From Xiphophorus maculatus (lineage: Eukaryota > Chordata > Actinopteri > Cyprinodontiformes > Poeciliidae): a stretch of 64,000 nucleotides of DNA. A program made the position numbers and the translations under genes. The notes beneath the pieces were generated by a model, which was not told the DNA's origin, ran no database searches, and saw nothing but the letters and a program-made list of their open reading frames with translations. The stretch is taken from the NCBI RefSeq assembly GCF_002775205.1, contig NC_036454.1, positions 4,283,882-4,347,881 on the forward strand. The letters run 5' to 3'. Shown here one piece after another: positions 24,401 to 38,300 of this stretch; positions within the stretch are counted from its first letter, which is position 1; the number at the start of each line of letters is the position of its first letter.

Positions 24401-24727
24401 GTTGTTAGTTAATTGTAATTGTGTAAATATTTTTCTAGGAATATAGTTTAGCACAAATGTGTTTTTCTACCTGGAAATGTAAATGTTGTTGCCACCCCTC
24501 CACTAGTCCTGGTAGGAGCCGATGCTTTAAACGCCGGGTGGTTTGAATGCATCTTATGCTTTGAACTGGAGTGAAAAGTTTGAAGAACTGCATAAAGAAA
24601 AAAAATCAGAGCTCTACAATTTCTGGATTCAGTCTGATTTCTCTTAGCAAACCAACAGGAATGTTATTAGTTCAAATTTGATTTGAAACAATTCATTTCT
24701 GATTTTAAATCAAAGCTTATCTTTGCA
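21491..24727. other. Intergenic region between unc13 and sec14l (tail to tail)
   Basis: AT-rich, with family C text at 21690-22110 and about 23120-23300. No exon, RNA gene or conserved motif was recognised. Confidence 0.5.
21690..22110. repeat. Family C copy
   Basis: Dense TTTTCTAGAA, ATTTCAGTTTGAAAAGTC and TTTTGAGATTAATTTC words; intergenic after unc13. Confidence 0.6.
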
Positions 24728-24733
24728 TATTTA
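24728..24733 (-). terminator. Candidate poly(A) signal AATAAA for sec14l
   Basis: Read on the minus strand this is AATAAA, about 260 nt beyond the stop codon, a usual distance for a cleavage signal. It is the first exact hexamer I noticed in the right orientation. Confidence 0.45.
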
Positions 24734-24990
24734 TTGCCCACTGTTACTCCTGACTTCATGATTCATTTTTGATTGTTTTTTTAAATAATAGAAGGAGAGA
24801 AAAAAAAACTATAATTTGAGCTAATTTTTGTTTAATTTTTGGTTGAACAAAACATTTGAAACAGAGTTGGTACCAAGCCGTGGCATTAAACTGGACTTTC
24901 AAGTAAAAATGCGAGAGCAGCAAGGTTCTATTTACATCAAGTACGTCAGGCTGTGCTTGTTTCATCGTTTAATCCATCCTGAACTTATCT

Positions 24991-26331
24991 TCAGAGCCGA
25001 GTTTGTGCGTCTTGCAGCTGGTCGCTGGACTTCTCGCTGGTCCCCTCACTGGACTTCTCGCCGGTCCCCTCACTGGTCCCATTGGTCTGGGCTTCCCGCT
25101 GGGACTGGAGCCGGTCCGGCAGCAGAACCTCCACCGTGTAGCTGACCCGTTTGGCCTGGAAGATGCTGTACGTGTTGTCAAACCTCAGCACATCTGTTCA
25201 ACAGGAAGTGGAGCCTTTTAAAGGGGAGGATCTTGAGTTGTGGGGATTATGGGTAAACAGTCGGACGACTCACAGACTCCTGGAAGCTCACAGGTCAGCG
25301 ACCCGTCCTCAGGAACCAGGTGAGCGTTGTACCGCTGGCTGGGAATCACTTCCTGCATTTCAGACGCTTTCTTCCACTCACCCTTTCTGGTTTTTAGAAA
25401 CACCCCAAAGCCGATGTCTGCGCCCTCGCAGGCGAACTGCCACCTTAAAGAGTCACAGATAGGAAACATTTATACAAACTGTGTAATGAGATCATCTTTA
25501 ACTTGAACGTGTTAGTATTCGAGATGAACATGAACTCCAAATCTACACAAAATTTCTGATTTAAAGACGACGTAATGTGCTAACTTCACATTTTGGACAT
25601 TTTTATATTTCCATCTGAGTTTCTACTGCTTCTAAAAACAAACACCTGGTTCTATTCTGACAATAAGTTGACATTTTTATTGAATCTGGAAAATGGAAAT
25701 GTAAAGTCGCAAATCAACAGGCACTAACCTCCACCTAATGACCCCAGCGGAACTCTGCCCGTTACCTAGCAACCCCAGCCACGCCCAGCCTGTTACCTAG
25801 CAACCCAACTGGAGTTTAGCATATTTGGCCAGCTGGTTTTAAGATAATACTTTGTAGATCGCCTGGGGGGGTGGGATGTTGTTTGCTCCAGCATAGCAAA
25901 CTATAAAAATTAAAATAAGTAAATAAAAATAAATCCATTTAACATCATTTCTGAATAGTTCAGTTAAGTAAATAGCGGTTCCCCGTTTTACTTGCAACAT
26001 CGTTTTGCTTGTTCGGTTTGTATCAAGCCAAAGGGATGGAAGATTGTTTCTCTTTATGCATGTGTAATTTTAAATTGATCTTTAAGTGTCCCATTAGTTC
26101 CCAACCCCACTAGGGACAAGGTGATGGGACGGAGGGAGGTGGGTGGGTGGGTGGACGGACGGACGGACGTCCCTCCCATTAGCACACTGACCGGAGGACG
26201 CAGCCCGGGAACAAGATCTCAAAGTCCATCTGTTGGGAAGAACCTCGATTGACGGTCAGGCAGTGTTCGTAATCCACGTTGACGTGATCCCGCACGTAGT
26301 AGGAAGGAGGAACTGGGCCAACATGGTTTAT
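24991..26331 (-). CDS. sec14l2-like: sec14l GOLD-domain exons and divergent C-terminal tail
   Basis: Exons 26192-26331, 25274-25443 and 24991-25193. The first begins [17 protein letters not shown], in place of the INYGG...YYVRDQV of the human paralogues, then [16 protein letters not shown]. The last carries [20 protein letters not shown] and VEVLLPD, the final GOLD strand, then a hydrophilic serine, glutamate and glycine-rich tail ending DAQTRL. The tail contains two copies of an 8-residue motif encoded by a 24-nt tandem repeat (about 25019-25070). Confidence 0.93.
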
Positions 26332-29300
26332 CTGCACAAGATTCACCAAAGGTTAAAATACAGGGAATGATGAAAACTTGGGAAGTAGAAGGTTAGAAGA
26401 AATCGAGGCTTGACTTACGATGCCGTTTTGTCTGACTGCTTGTAACCATGTTATTTAGACATTCAACAGCAGGTCACACGAAGCACAGAAAGGTTCTTTT
26501 TTCCATTTATTCACACAAAAATCAATCAAATAAAACCAGAATAGTGTATTATAATACATAAACCCAACTAAAAGGACAGGCCATTGTTTCCTGGTGCGAA
26601 CTCTGCCTACTGTAATGTAATTACATGAGAGCGAGTAAAAACGAAGTGTAATCTGGACTAGAGGTGGGCAGCAATCATTTTTATTTTATGATCATTTTGT
26701 CTGGGCCTTTCACAATGAATTTTACTGGAAGATAAATTGTCCCAGAAGTTATTGCTATAAACGATAATACAGTTCCTTTGAGATCATTTTCAAGTAATAC
26801 GAAAATTATAATAATAATGCAAGAACACATTCTTTAACTTTAAATTCTAATAAGTTAAATTCAGTTCTACTGGAACTGGAAGTACTTTAAAATATCCTAA
26901 ATAAAAACAACAGAAAGAACAAATAAAATCAATTACAAAGTTTCTGCAAATAAAACTGTCCTTCAAAATAAAGGGCTAATTGAGACCAAAGACTGAAAAC
27001 TTTTTATCATCCAGTTTTTGGTGGAAAGAGAGAAAAGAGAAAAATGATCAATTATGCAAATGGAAATTATTAATCTAGTTTTAATTTATTATACAATTGA
27101 TTTATTGTGTCAGGTCTATTGTCACAATAAATCCTCAATCATAATATTTTAAAAAAAAGTCTGTATTTTTTTTTTTTTTTTACAATTTTCTCCACTGTCT
27201 GTTCAATGAAAGCATCAATAAATATCAATAAACTGTAAAATATGATTGAATGAAGTTACTGTGTGAAGTTAAATTATTTAAATTACATTTATTTATGTGA
27301 CTGGTTTCCTAAAGAAGCAAATAAAATTTTTAAAAACAATATTTGTGTTTGTGGGGCTAGAACTGCTGTGCCATGCAGTCACAAAAAATAAACAAATAGT
27401 TTTTAATCAGTATCACAAAATATTGTGAGAAAACTTTAAGTCCGTATTGCCAACCCTAATCTGGAGAAACTTACAAAGAGAAAACAATAAAAACCATGTA
27501 AAAACAGACCAAAGCACAGCAGACTGAAGGCTGTTCATGTTTAAAACTCTCACATTACATAAACTGTGCACAATTAAAACCAACTGAGAATAAAAAATAA
27601 ATAAAATACCTTACAAAAATCCATAAGACTCAAAGTTTTTCAAGTTAAAAAAAATAAATAAATAAATAAATAGTGATTTCTGATGTTTGCAATTTGTAAC
27701 TGTGATCCTTGGTTCAAAAATAATTACAGGAGGAAGAAGTTAATGGCTGGATTCATTTGCAACGTTGACATTTTCTAAGAAACAAACAAAAATATATATT
27801 CTTAGGCTAAATATGTTTTTTTTTTCTTCATCTTTAGAGTGGGAGAAACTTTCCAATTAAAAATATAGTTTGTTGTTTGAAATAATATTTTTCTGCTTCT
27901 TAAATTAACAAAAACAAAACTCTAAAAAAGATATTCTGCCAATTTTTAAAAACCAATGAGGTGTTTTTATTATAATTAAATATTTTATGGGTCAATTATC
28001 CAACCAAACACACAAAAAAAACCTGTTTCACGTCAGTCTGCAGTGAACTTACTTTAAATAATATTAGCACTTTGATTTCTGCAGTTTACAATTATTTATC
28101 AAGTGATTTATGCTAACCTAAATGAAACAACAAAGCAACAGAACATATTTAGTACAGTTGCTTAATAATGCAATCTAAAATGATAATAAAAATGTATTTA
28201 ACAGACCTAAAAGTTAAATTTAACCCTTGTGACAGATAATGTTTTCTGATAAATGTCCTCCTTGTGCTGTAAGATCAATGACTAGACGACGCTGCGTTTG
28301 GTGCGTTATCATGTAAGAACAATGTGAACAGAGGTCAGGTCCCAAACTAAGCAAAACATCACGGAACAATGTGATGGACACAGCTAGCTGACCGGCGAGA
28401 AGCTAAACCCAAAACATTTAGAGGCCGAGTTAATCCCAAGCATCCTGAACGAAGACAAAATCAATTTGAATCTTCGAGTTCTTCATCTGTCTTGGGCCCA
28501 ATTTTTTATCTGAAGAAACAGCCACAAACATGAATCAGTTTTACGATTAGTTCATAGAGCAGCTTCTACTGGGTTGGCTCTACGTTAGGCATGGGCAGTT
28601 ACCTGATCAATGAGTCGCATTTCAGAGTGAGGATGAAAACAAATAATCCACAATCAATGGTTTGATAGATTGAAATTAGTTCCAGTCAATTAACTTATAG
28701 CATCTGCTTAAACTTTCATTCAGAATTGTAGTTTGACCGCCATCCAGCAGAGGGCGTCACTGGCCATCCTTAAGGGGAGCCAGTTGATACAGAAATAAAG
28801 ACGGCGGGGGTCATGCCAGAACCAGAGTGCGGTTTGTATGATGGCGTAGAAGAACAAAAAAACAAGAGTAAATTTCCACTAAAACAGAGATTAATCTCAT
28901 AAATTTTATAGAACAAAAATGGAAATATCAAAATTTGAAAAGTCAAAAATTTAGAAATTCATCTAAAAAAACTTCAGTTTGTTTTCTAGCAAATGTTCGA
29001 TTTCGAATTCAGCAACTTTCTAATTTTTCTAGAAAATTTCTGACATTAATCTAAAAGTTTTTAAGTTTTTTTTCTTCGCAAATATCCGACCTTTGGAGTT
29101 CAGAGATTATTGTTAAACTTTCAGAGTTTTCTTCTAACAAATCCTCTTTTTTAAACCTAATTTGGAAAGAAACTTGCACTTTATGAAGTTCTGTTTTGAA
29201 ATGGAAACACTCAACAAGCCCCTTAAATTTCACTTAATATTTTTGTATTTAGCAACCTCAGAGGTTTCTGTTTTGTTATATTTTATAAATATGTCCAAGT

Positions 29301-32300
29301 TTATTAATGTGAGAAAACCATGATTTTCCTATTTATTCAGTCAGTACGTAGTACAGCTGGCAGATAATATTGTTATATTAAACATTTCTTAAACTCAGCA
29401 TAGCAAACGAAAGAAACACAATATCGGCCGTTCAGAATACGTAAAACATGCGAGGTGCGAATTAGAAGCTAAAACTGCGCCGCCCTTCACGCCTTAGGTT
29501 ACATGTAACTACAAAAAGCAGAAAGACAACATATTGTTTTACTTTAAATGTTTGTGTAAATAAAATGAAATGGTGTAATGTTCATGACAGTTGAGGATCT
29601 CAGACCGGCCCATGCCTTTACTGCAGCAGCTACAGAGAATCTGATCTGGCAGGGAGATTTTTATTGATTTGCTTTTCCTATTGAAGCAAAGCGAGGCAGG
29701 AGAGGAGCAGCATGAAGGCGAACTGAACAGTTCTGTTACAGAGCAGACAGGAACAGGCTTTGAACTGAACAGTTCTGTTACAGAGCAGGCAGGAACAGGC
29801 TTTGAACTGAACAGTTCTGTTACAGAGCAGGCAGGAACAGGCTTTGAACTGAACAGTTCTGTTATACAGCAGGCAGGAACAGGCTTTGCTAGAGCTGCCA
29901 AGACACATTTTGCTGGACGATAAATGATTCCAGAAGTTATTGCGATAAACGATAAGAATTGTTGTTTTGAGACCATTTTCATTTAATACAATGATCATGG
30001 CAAAATAATGCAAGAAGACATTTTTAAGGATCAATAAACTTTAAACTCTGATGAACATTTAACTGGAAGACATTTTAAATATTCCAAAATAAATAAACAG
30101 AAACAACAAATAAAATGAATTATGAAGTCTCTAAGCAAAATTGTTGAGGCGAAACCACCAGACTGAAAAGCTTTACTGTCCAGTTTCTAGTAGAAAGAGA
30201 GAAAAATGAAAAACGATAAATAATGCAAATGGAAATTATTGAGTTTGTTTTAATTTGTCTTACAAATTAACTAATTTATTGATTATTGTTACAGGCTGGA
30301 CATGTAAAACTAAGTTTTGTATCTACAATAACAGACCACTTTATTTGTTTACTTCAAGTGCTGCCACTTTATTTTATTTTATTTTTGAAAAGGAGAAAAA
30401 GTTTTTTCCACTTGACAATTTTGGCTCATATAACAAAAAGTTTGGACACCGCTGTTGTATCGTATATTAAAACAGCCTAAATATTCTCCAAACATTCAGC
30501 GATCCTGTGAGATTTACATAGATTAGGTCCCCAGGATGGCTTATGGAAATCTATTTCTTTATTTAAGGTGCTTGGTCAGAACAGGTAAATCTGGCAGTTA
30601 CAGAGCTAGCATAAACCAAACTTTGCAAGTCAAATGTAAATATGCAATATTTCATGTGCACCAGGCAGTCTTTAGTAAAGCAAAGCTGCAATAAACTACA
30701 TGAGCAAAAGACGAAAGCAAATGCATATCCAGAACAATTCAAAGCAGCTATTTGATTTATTTCATATTTTTAGATCTACAGCAGGCTGAGTGGCTGAAGT
30801 TGGACTCAGACTGGCATCCAGTAACAACATATTTGATAAACCATTTCTCTTGTTTTATATGCAACATATTGTATCTCATTGATACCTGCTCCTGATTTAA
30901 CATTAGTAAAAGCATCACTGAGTTAATGTTTGAAAAGGAAGCCTGCTGTAAACACTTAAAATTTGCATCTGCTTCTCTCTGAACTCATAAACGTCTCGGA
31001 TTACATCGTTAAAGTCGGTCAGCATTCCAGATGTTTTTCCAAATAAACTGACCAGAAAACAACCCAGAGTCCTAAAGAGCTCTACAAGCTTTCTCCATTT
31101 ATTCTCACCTAAATTAAACATATCAGAGCAAAATGTGTCAAGATTACATCTTTATCGATTACATTTACAGCTACTTACAAACATATTAGAGACACTTAAG
31201 CTTTCTAACATTTTCTCACTTAGCAGCCAAAGTTAAATGTGTTTTTGGGGATTTTATGTAAAATCAGCACAAATGGTGGAGTGAGAGAAATGCTACAAGT
31301 TTTTCTAAATTGTTTACAAGTAAACAATGTGCTTATATTGGACCCTCATTCCTCAAATAAAACCCAGTCCAGCAACAGACCCAGTACAGCTTACTTTAAA
31401 TTCACCTTACTGGTAAACAGAGTCCACCTGTATGTGATTTAATCTCAGTATAAATCATCTGTTCTGTGAAAGCCTCAAAGGTTTATTAGCGAACAAACAG
31501 AATCCTGGAGACCAGAGAACCCAACTTAGATTACTGGTGCATTCACACCAGACAAGGTTAGTCCAATTTTCAAAACCAGCTGACCAAACATACTGGATCT
31601 CTGCATGGGTTGCTAGGTGATGGGTGAAACTCTGCTCTAGGGTTGCTAGGTAACTAGGCAGCGCCTGCTGATTTATGACATTCCAAAACCTTTTGTAACG
31701 GTTCATTTTCCAGACACCAAAAAGCATCAACTTTTGCCTAAAAACTGCTTGGTGGGGTTATTTTTAATGCTCCAGCTGTTTCTAGAAGCAGCAGAGACCA
31801 AATGGAAGCACAAAAACATCTAAACTGTTTGCATAATATGTTCCCTGTAAACCACCGTGGTGACCACAGAACCAGAGATTGGAGAGTCCAACCAAGTCTC
31901 CTCAGTGGAAGACATCCTGGTGGGATTGGGCAGTAATTTGAAATACTTTCCCCTCACTTTGCAATTATGCTCCACTTTGTGTTGCGCCATAAAACCTGCT
32001 GAACTTTGTGTTGCAATGTGACAAACATGCGGAAACGGCACCCAGTTGTTTTTTTCCCCAACCAGTTCTGATCAAGGGCTCTGCTGCTGGACTGGCCCCG
32101 CCGTTCAAATTGGTACCAGTTGCCTCCACAGTTTCTGTTTGTTTCTAGGAAATCTCTGCATTCGCATGGCCTTATTAGTTGCTACTTTTTGTCTTTTATT
32201 GCTTGTTGAACTACGACAGAGCAGAGTACACCAGTCAGCTTAGGTCAAGATAACCTTACTGAAGTTGATGAAAGCCGTTTTACTGCAGGTGTGATTAAGA

Positions 32301-35300
32301 ACTGATATTTAATCAGGATCAGAAAACCCATAAGGTGGTATCAAAGGTCTGAAAGGCTAAAATGGCTGAATCTGCTGAGGAAAGGCTAGATTATGGCCAA
32401 CATTTATGCTACAATTATGATAAATGTACCTAAAACTGATCAAAATGTTTTAAGTACAACTGGGGAAAAAGTGCCACAATGTAATCAAAAGTCAGAAACT
32501 AAAAGGGCAAACGCTGCTCCTAGAATCAATGAGCCAGAGATCTATTTTTGTTGCTCTAGATACTTATCTTTTCCAACTCATCAGCCACTTCTTGCATGAA
32601 ATAATCAGCAGCAGCAGGTTTGCTGACTCACCCTGGTCCGACAGCGAGGATCTCCATCAGGATCCGTCGCCTTCCCTCCATAAATGGCCGGCAGCTCTTC
32701 TGCATCGATGTACTTCAGTAAAACCTCCTGCCAGTTTCCTGAAAAAAAACCCACAGTATAGCATGTGTTTACAGTTACAGCACAATATAAATAAACGTCC
32801 AGGTCCTCTTTACATAAACACCCATGTTTAGTCTATGAAAAGATGTAAAAATGTGAGAACGATATGCTGGTATCATTTAACCACGGTTAAGTGAAGCCAT
32901 GTGGTTTGACACTGTGCGCCATTTTGATTTATGGTATTTGTTGCACAAGTGTAATAGTTCAGTGTTATGTTGCGCAGTCTGGCAGATGCGTGGCTGATTA
33001 ATTTAACTCCAGTTAATTAGAAACAGTTTCAGATTATATATTTTCCAAAGTAAGAGGGAGGGCTGAAACTTAAATGTATTAAATCGGTCAGGATTAGGGA
33101 TGAAAGGTATTGATTAATGAAGTTGATTTATCTGGTCAATAGTCTAATGGTTAACATATAAGCCGCCATTTTCTTAAAACCCTGAGTTTTCTTTTGTACA
33201 GAGAGTCGGCCATCTTTTTATAACCTGTAGAGCTAAATTTTTCAAAATATGCTGTATTTGTGTATTAAAAAATATTGTGAAACTTACGGAGCTTGTAGAC
33301 TGCTTATATTGCAAAACTAAGGTGAGATTTTCATCTCCCATCGGTCTCTGTTAGTGTTCCCCGTTGTTCTAATACGGCCGCCATCTTTGTTTCTGTATCA
33401 GCGACGCCCTCTGCTGGATGGAGGCCACACTGCCACACTAAAAAACCGGTCTATGCGACTTTAATAGTTAATCTATTGGTACAAATTTTTATTAAATGAA
33501 TCATTAATCATCGATTAATCGTAAGTTGATTAATTATTAGCATCCCCAGCCAATATGAAATTGAATTTCAAATAGCAGCAATATTATTGTTGGCTATATT
33601 TTTGAGACACTGTACAGCTCTTTCTTTCTTTCTTTGTTTATTTGCATTGGTTGAGTATTAACAAAAATAGAACACTATAACATTTACAGCCTTGGCTAAT
33701 TTGCAATGCAGATGGGCTTTCAACAACATAAAACAATTTAAAAGACAATAAAACTTCATAGCATCACTGCACAAATCCTAAAATGTAATTTAAAGAAGCT
33801 CTGGAGTGACGTGTCCACATCTCACCCCCCAGGATGTTGATCTTTTGTCGCGTGATTTCGCTCAGAAAGTGCTTGACGAGGTTATAGGCCACTGGAAAGA
33901 GTTTAGGAGCTAAAGGAGGAAAAACATAGAAAACAATGTAAAATAATAAGTATGTTGCAAGCATACATGGAGCACAGGTTTGACTTTACTTTGGATTTTC
34001 TCAAATCCTTTGTTGGGGTTTAACAAAGTTAAATATATCCACATATTTAAAATAAAAAAAAACTTTCAATAAGTGGTTCTTATGTGTTTTTTACAACCCT
34101 AAACTATGAACAGTTAAACCTGTACTATCAAGTGTACAAAGACTAAATTAAATACATTGTTATTTATAAATTGGGTACATGAAGTTAGTTTCATTATTTA
34201 TAATTTTTTATATTTAAAAAAAAAATAAGTTTACCCTTAATTACAAACAGCCTCTTCAGGCCTTCTGGGTAATTATCTTCAAACATCTGGAGGATCTGGA
34301 GGAGAAACAGCAGAAAATCAGCAAATTGTTCATCTTAAGAGAGAATTACGCAGTTTGTGTCGCTTTGCACCTCTCCATATGTTTCTATCGCCGGTTTCCA
34401 TAAGTGCTTCAGTCCCAGACCTTCAACATCGTAGATCATCGTGATTGACTCAATATTCCTGCCCAGCTAAAACACAACACAGAATAATAATAATAAAAAC
34501 AACAAAACTTACATGATGGAGAAAAAGGGATAACATGGTGTTACTATTGCGAGAAAAGTTAAGCTACTTATTACTTCATTTCATGAATCCAAAAAACTAC
34601 TCTGACAAATATTCTCATTTGTAATGCAGTTCTTTAGGTCACCAATCACATAAAGAAGTGTGGTTTGTGTCATTAAACTACACACAATAACCATATTTAA
34701 GAATATTTTTTACATTTCTTGATACTCTAAATGGTGGAGAAAATAGTACAAATTAACAAACAAAACTAATTGTAATTTTTTGTGAAAAAAATAAAACGTT
34801 TGCCAAAAAACTAAGAAATTATCAGATTAATTTGAGAATTTTCTATTTTTTTTGTGTGTGGAAATTTCAGAATTTAAAAAGTCAAAAATTTGCTTCAAAG
34901 ATCTTGAATTGAATTGAACGACATCGTACCCCGCCTCTCGCCCAGAACGTTATCTGGAGATCGGCACCAGCACCTCCCGACCCCACTGGGATTAGAAAAT
35001 GGATGGATGGATCTCACGACATTTTGAGTTTGCTCAGATATTTTCTAGAACAAAATATGGAAATTTAAGAGTTTCAAATGTAGAAAATTTCCATGTTTTT
35101 CAAAAAAATGTCTGATTAATTTTAAAATTTCTGAGTTTTTTTCTCAAATATTTTACTTTCGTAGCTCTGAAATCTCCTTGGGGTTTTTTTTCTCAAATAA
35201 ATAAATTTCAGATTTTTTCTAGCAAATTTTCAACTTTTCAAACTCAGAAATATTTTAGTTTTTTTTTTTATTATTTCTTAATTTAATCTGAAAACATCTG

Positions 35301-38300
35301 AGTTTATCTAGCAAATGTTTGACTTTTTGAGCTACAAAATTTCCATATTTCTTCTAAAGAAATTCTCAGATTAATTTCAAAATTTCAGATTTTTTTTGGT
35401 GGAAATTTCTCATTTTTTCCATCTTCTATGCCCTAATATATTGTCGGAAGTTTCCATGCTTTAAGCTGGCAGCCTTCCGGACCGAGTGTCCGCCTTAGCG
35501 TTAGCATCCTTTGCTCTTACTCTCTCTGACTGCAGGTTGCATTCCTTCTGCAGCATCTCGCAGTCTCTGATCTTGGACTTGATGAAGTCCTGCTTGGACG
35601 CAGACAGGAAGAGTCCTTTGGGGTCCACGGGTCCAATCACGTCGTACCAGATGGGGCTGCCTTCGCGGTCGTAGCCACACATTCCTCCTGAAAGATACTT
35701 CTCTATCACCTACAGGGGGAAGCCATTTTGAATCACACAGCTGATTTTTGAAGACCTGAAGCTGCGTTTCCATTATAAATGTGCACAAATCTTTGTCTAT
35801 ATTCTGCTAATGTAAAAACAACAATCAAACAAAAAACAATAATATATGAAAATAAACTTAAACTCAATTTAAGTTTAAATTAAATGAATGTTTTTTCTGC
35901 CATATCTCCTTTGATATGGCAGAAAAACCACATCATAGTACCGCAAAACCATGGTGGCATATTGAAGCCATTATAGATAGAAAAAAAGGAGTACATTTCT
36001 CCCCAAAATTTTGAAGAGTTTGAAAAGTCAAAAATTTGATAGCAAAAAAAAAAAAAAGAAGTTCTACAAAAAAAAATTTCCAGAATTTCTTTCCCTGAGA
36101 AAATGTCAAACTTTTGGTTGGAGGTTTCCAGGACATTTTTGACTTTTGAAGCTCATAACATTCCTTATTTTTTCTAGAACATTTCTGAGATTAAACTCAA
36201 AATTTCAAAATTATTTTTAACAATTTTTCAAGTTTCCAAAGTCAAAAATTTCCACGTCTTCAGTCTCAAAATTTCAGATTTGTTTTATTAATTTTTGACT
36301 TTTGAAACTCAAAAATGTCCTTGATTTTTTTTCTTGAAAATTTCTAAGACTAATATCGATACTTTGGGGAATTTTCAAACAAATTTTCAACTTGTTAAAG
36401 TCAGAAATTTCAAAGTTTTTCTCTTGAAAATTATTGACATTAATTTCAAAATTTTTGAGCAAATTGAAGCAATTTTCTTGAAAGTTTTTCTCTTGAAAAT
36501 TTATGACAATCTCAGCATTTTAGTATTTTTTTCCCAAAATTTTCAACTTTTCAAACAAAGAAATTTCTATTTTCTTGGATTAATCTCAAACTTTCTAAGG
36601 TTTTTGCATGCATTGCTCCACGTATTATTTTTTTCCATCTCCAATGATCCCAGTTAATACTAAAACTTTTTTATCAACGTTGTTTAAGCTAATTTCTTTA
36701 TCATAATTTCGATTTGGACAGTTTTATCTCTGATGGAAACGCAGCAGCCAGTGCTTGTCTTTTTGCATTTTACCTCTGGTGGTTGCCAGTCGGTGATTAT
36801 TGCGTCTACTTTCATGTGTTTCCTGAACTCCAGGTGCTGAAACAGAAGATTTATTTGTGTTTAGCTTAAACATTAGCATTAGCATGGCGGATTTTCACAT
36901 GTCCTGCAGATTAGTGGAGGCAGATTATCTGTAAATGATGCAACCGGTAATCTTAACCTGCCACAGGTCTTTATTTAATCTCTTGTCTGTGTCTTATCTG
37001 CCTCTGGGTGCAGTGATGACTCAGTTTGTGAACCTTCACCCCCCTCTACCCGCTATAATCTGGAGCCTCGCCTGCAGCTAGGTGCGCCTCCACAGATTAA
37101 TTAATAAAAACGATGAGTTTGTTTTTAGCTCCTTTGTGTAATTTGCTGCAGATTATTTAATAATGAGCAATAATGCGTTACCTTTCGCAGCATGGCCTCT
37201 GATTTCTGCACATTGAAGTTCCTCGCTGAAACAGAAGAGGCAGAGGTTTAATCTGGTGAAAAATGTCTTAATCTGGGATTACACTCTCATCCTGCGGTTT
37301 TAATTTTTCTGTAGCTCTAAAAATAATTATGGAAAAACTGAAAAATAGTCAAGACAGTTTTGAGATGCTGAACAATCAAATGTAACAATCTCAGACGTTT
37401 TCACGATGCAGATTATGAGATTACAGATTAACGCTGGAATGGAAAGAGTTTTCATAAAGTGTTGAAATTAGCAGTTTTTCATGTCTTACAGGAAAAAAAA
37501 TGACACATATGTACTTTAAGACTTTATTCTTCTATTTACCCAAGTTTTCCTCTGTCAAACCTTTGTCTGTTCATTCTATTTTTGGGAAAACTGAAAATCC
37601 CAGAAATTAAATTTCACAAATAATAAACTGTACTTTAATGAATCAGAGCAAAAATAATTAAATCCAGCTTCAACTACTGGAGTTTAGATGTTTGTGTAAT
37701 TCAGAGAAGGTAGCAATGAATTAAAAATATCCACTTTTCTGTTTTTATAACCAGTTATTGAACCACCGGTGGAGAGCAGAGTGGACACTTCAATGTCTAA
37801 GACTCTCTGTAAGGTGATTAACCGTCTGGCAGCGCGGCGAGATGAGCGCTGGATTATGCTGCATTCACTGACCCACCGTTAAAACGAGGAGGCGTCGCTA
37901 ACACCTCTTCCTTAGCTTTAAAGGCGACGTGTCACGCTTCCTTTAACAACTTAGAGGGGCGTCCAAACGTTTTGTTATTTTGGACAAAATAATCAAGTCA
38001 AAAGTAATTGTGGGCCTAAAAAAAATAAATAGTAAAAAAACTTTTAAAATTGTTGGGGGTTTTCAGTTCCCAACAATAAACCAACAATAATTTTAATTAA
38101 ACAAATAAATACTTTTTTTTGAAGGAAAGGAAGGATAAAGTTATTGCAGATACCAAAGAATAAGAGTTTTTTTAACGTCATTAAAATAATAGCAAATTTA
38201 TTTGGGCTCAAATAAAAAATAAAAATAAACAAAAATTTTCCACCTATCCTCAGCATGCTTTAACAAGGTTTAGTAAATTAAATAAAAGCAGATTTTAGGT

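Larger units (their letters stand above)
26332..32631. other. Largest sec14l intron (6.3 kb)
   Basis: Between exons 9 and 10. Filled with repeats of families B, C and D, a 42-nt tandem array and X-box repeats. No nested gene was recognised. Confidence 0.55.

Noticed and set aside
29539..30034. Cysteine- and serine-rich repeat frames on both strands
   Set aside because: Products of the 42-nt tandem repeat, whose unit is a multiple of three and lacks stops.
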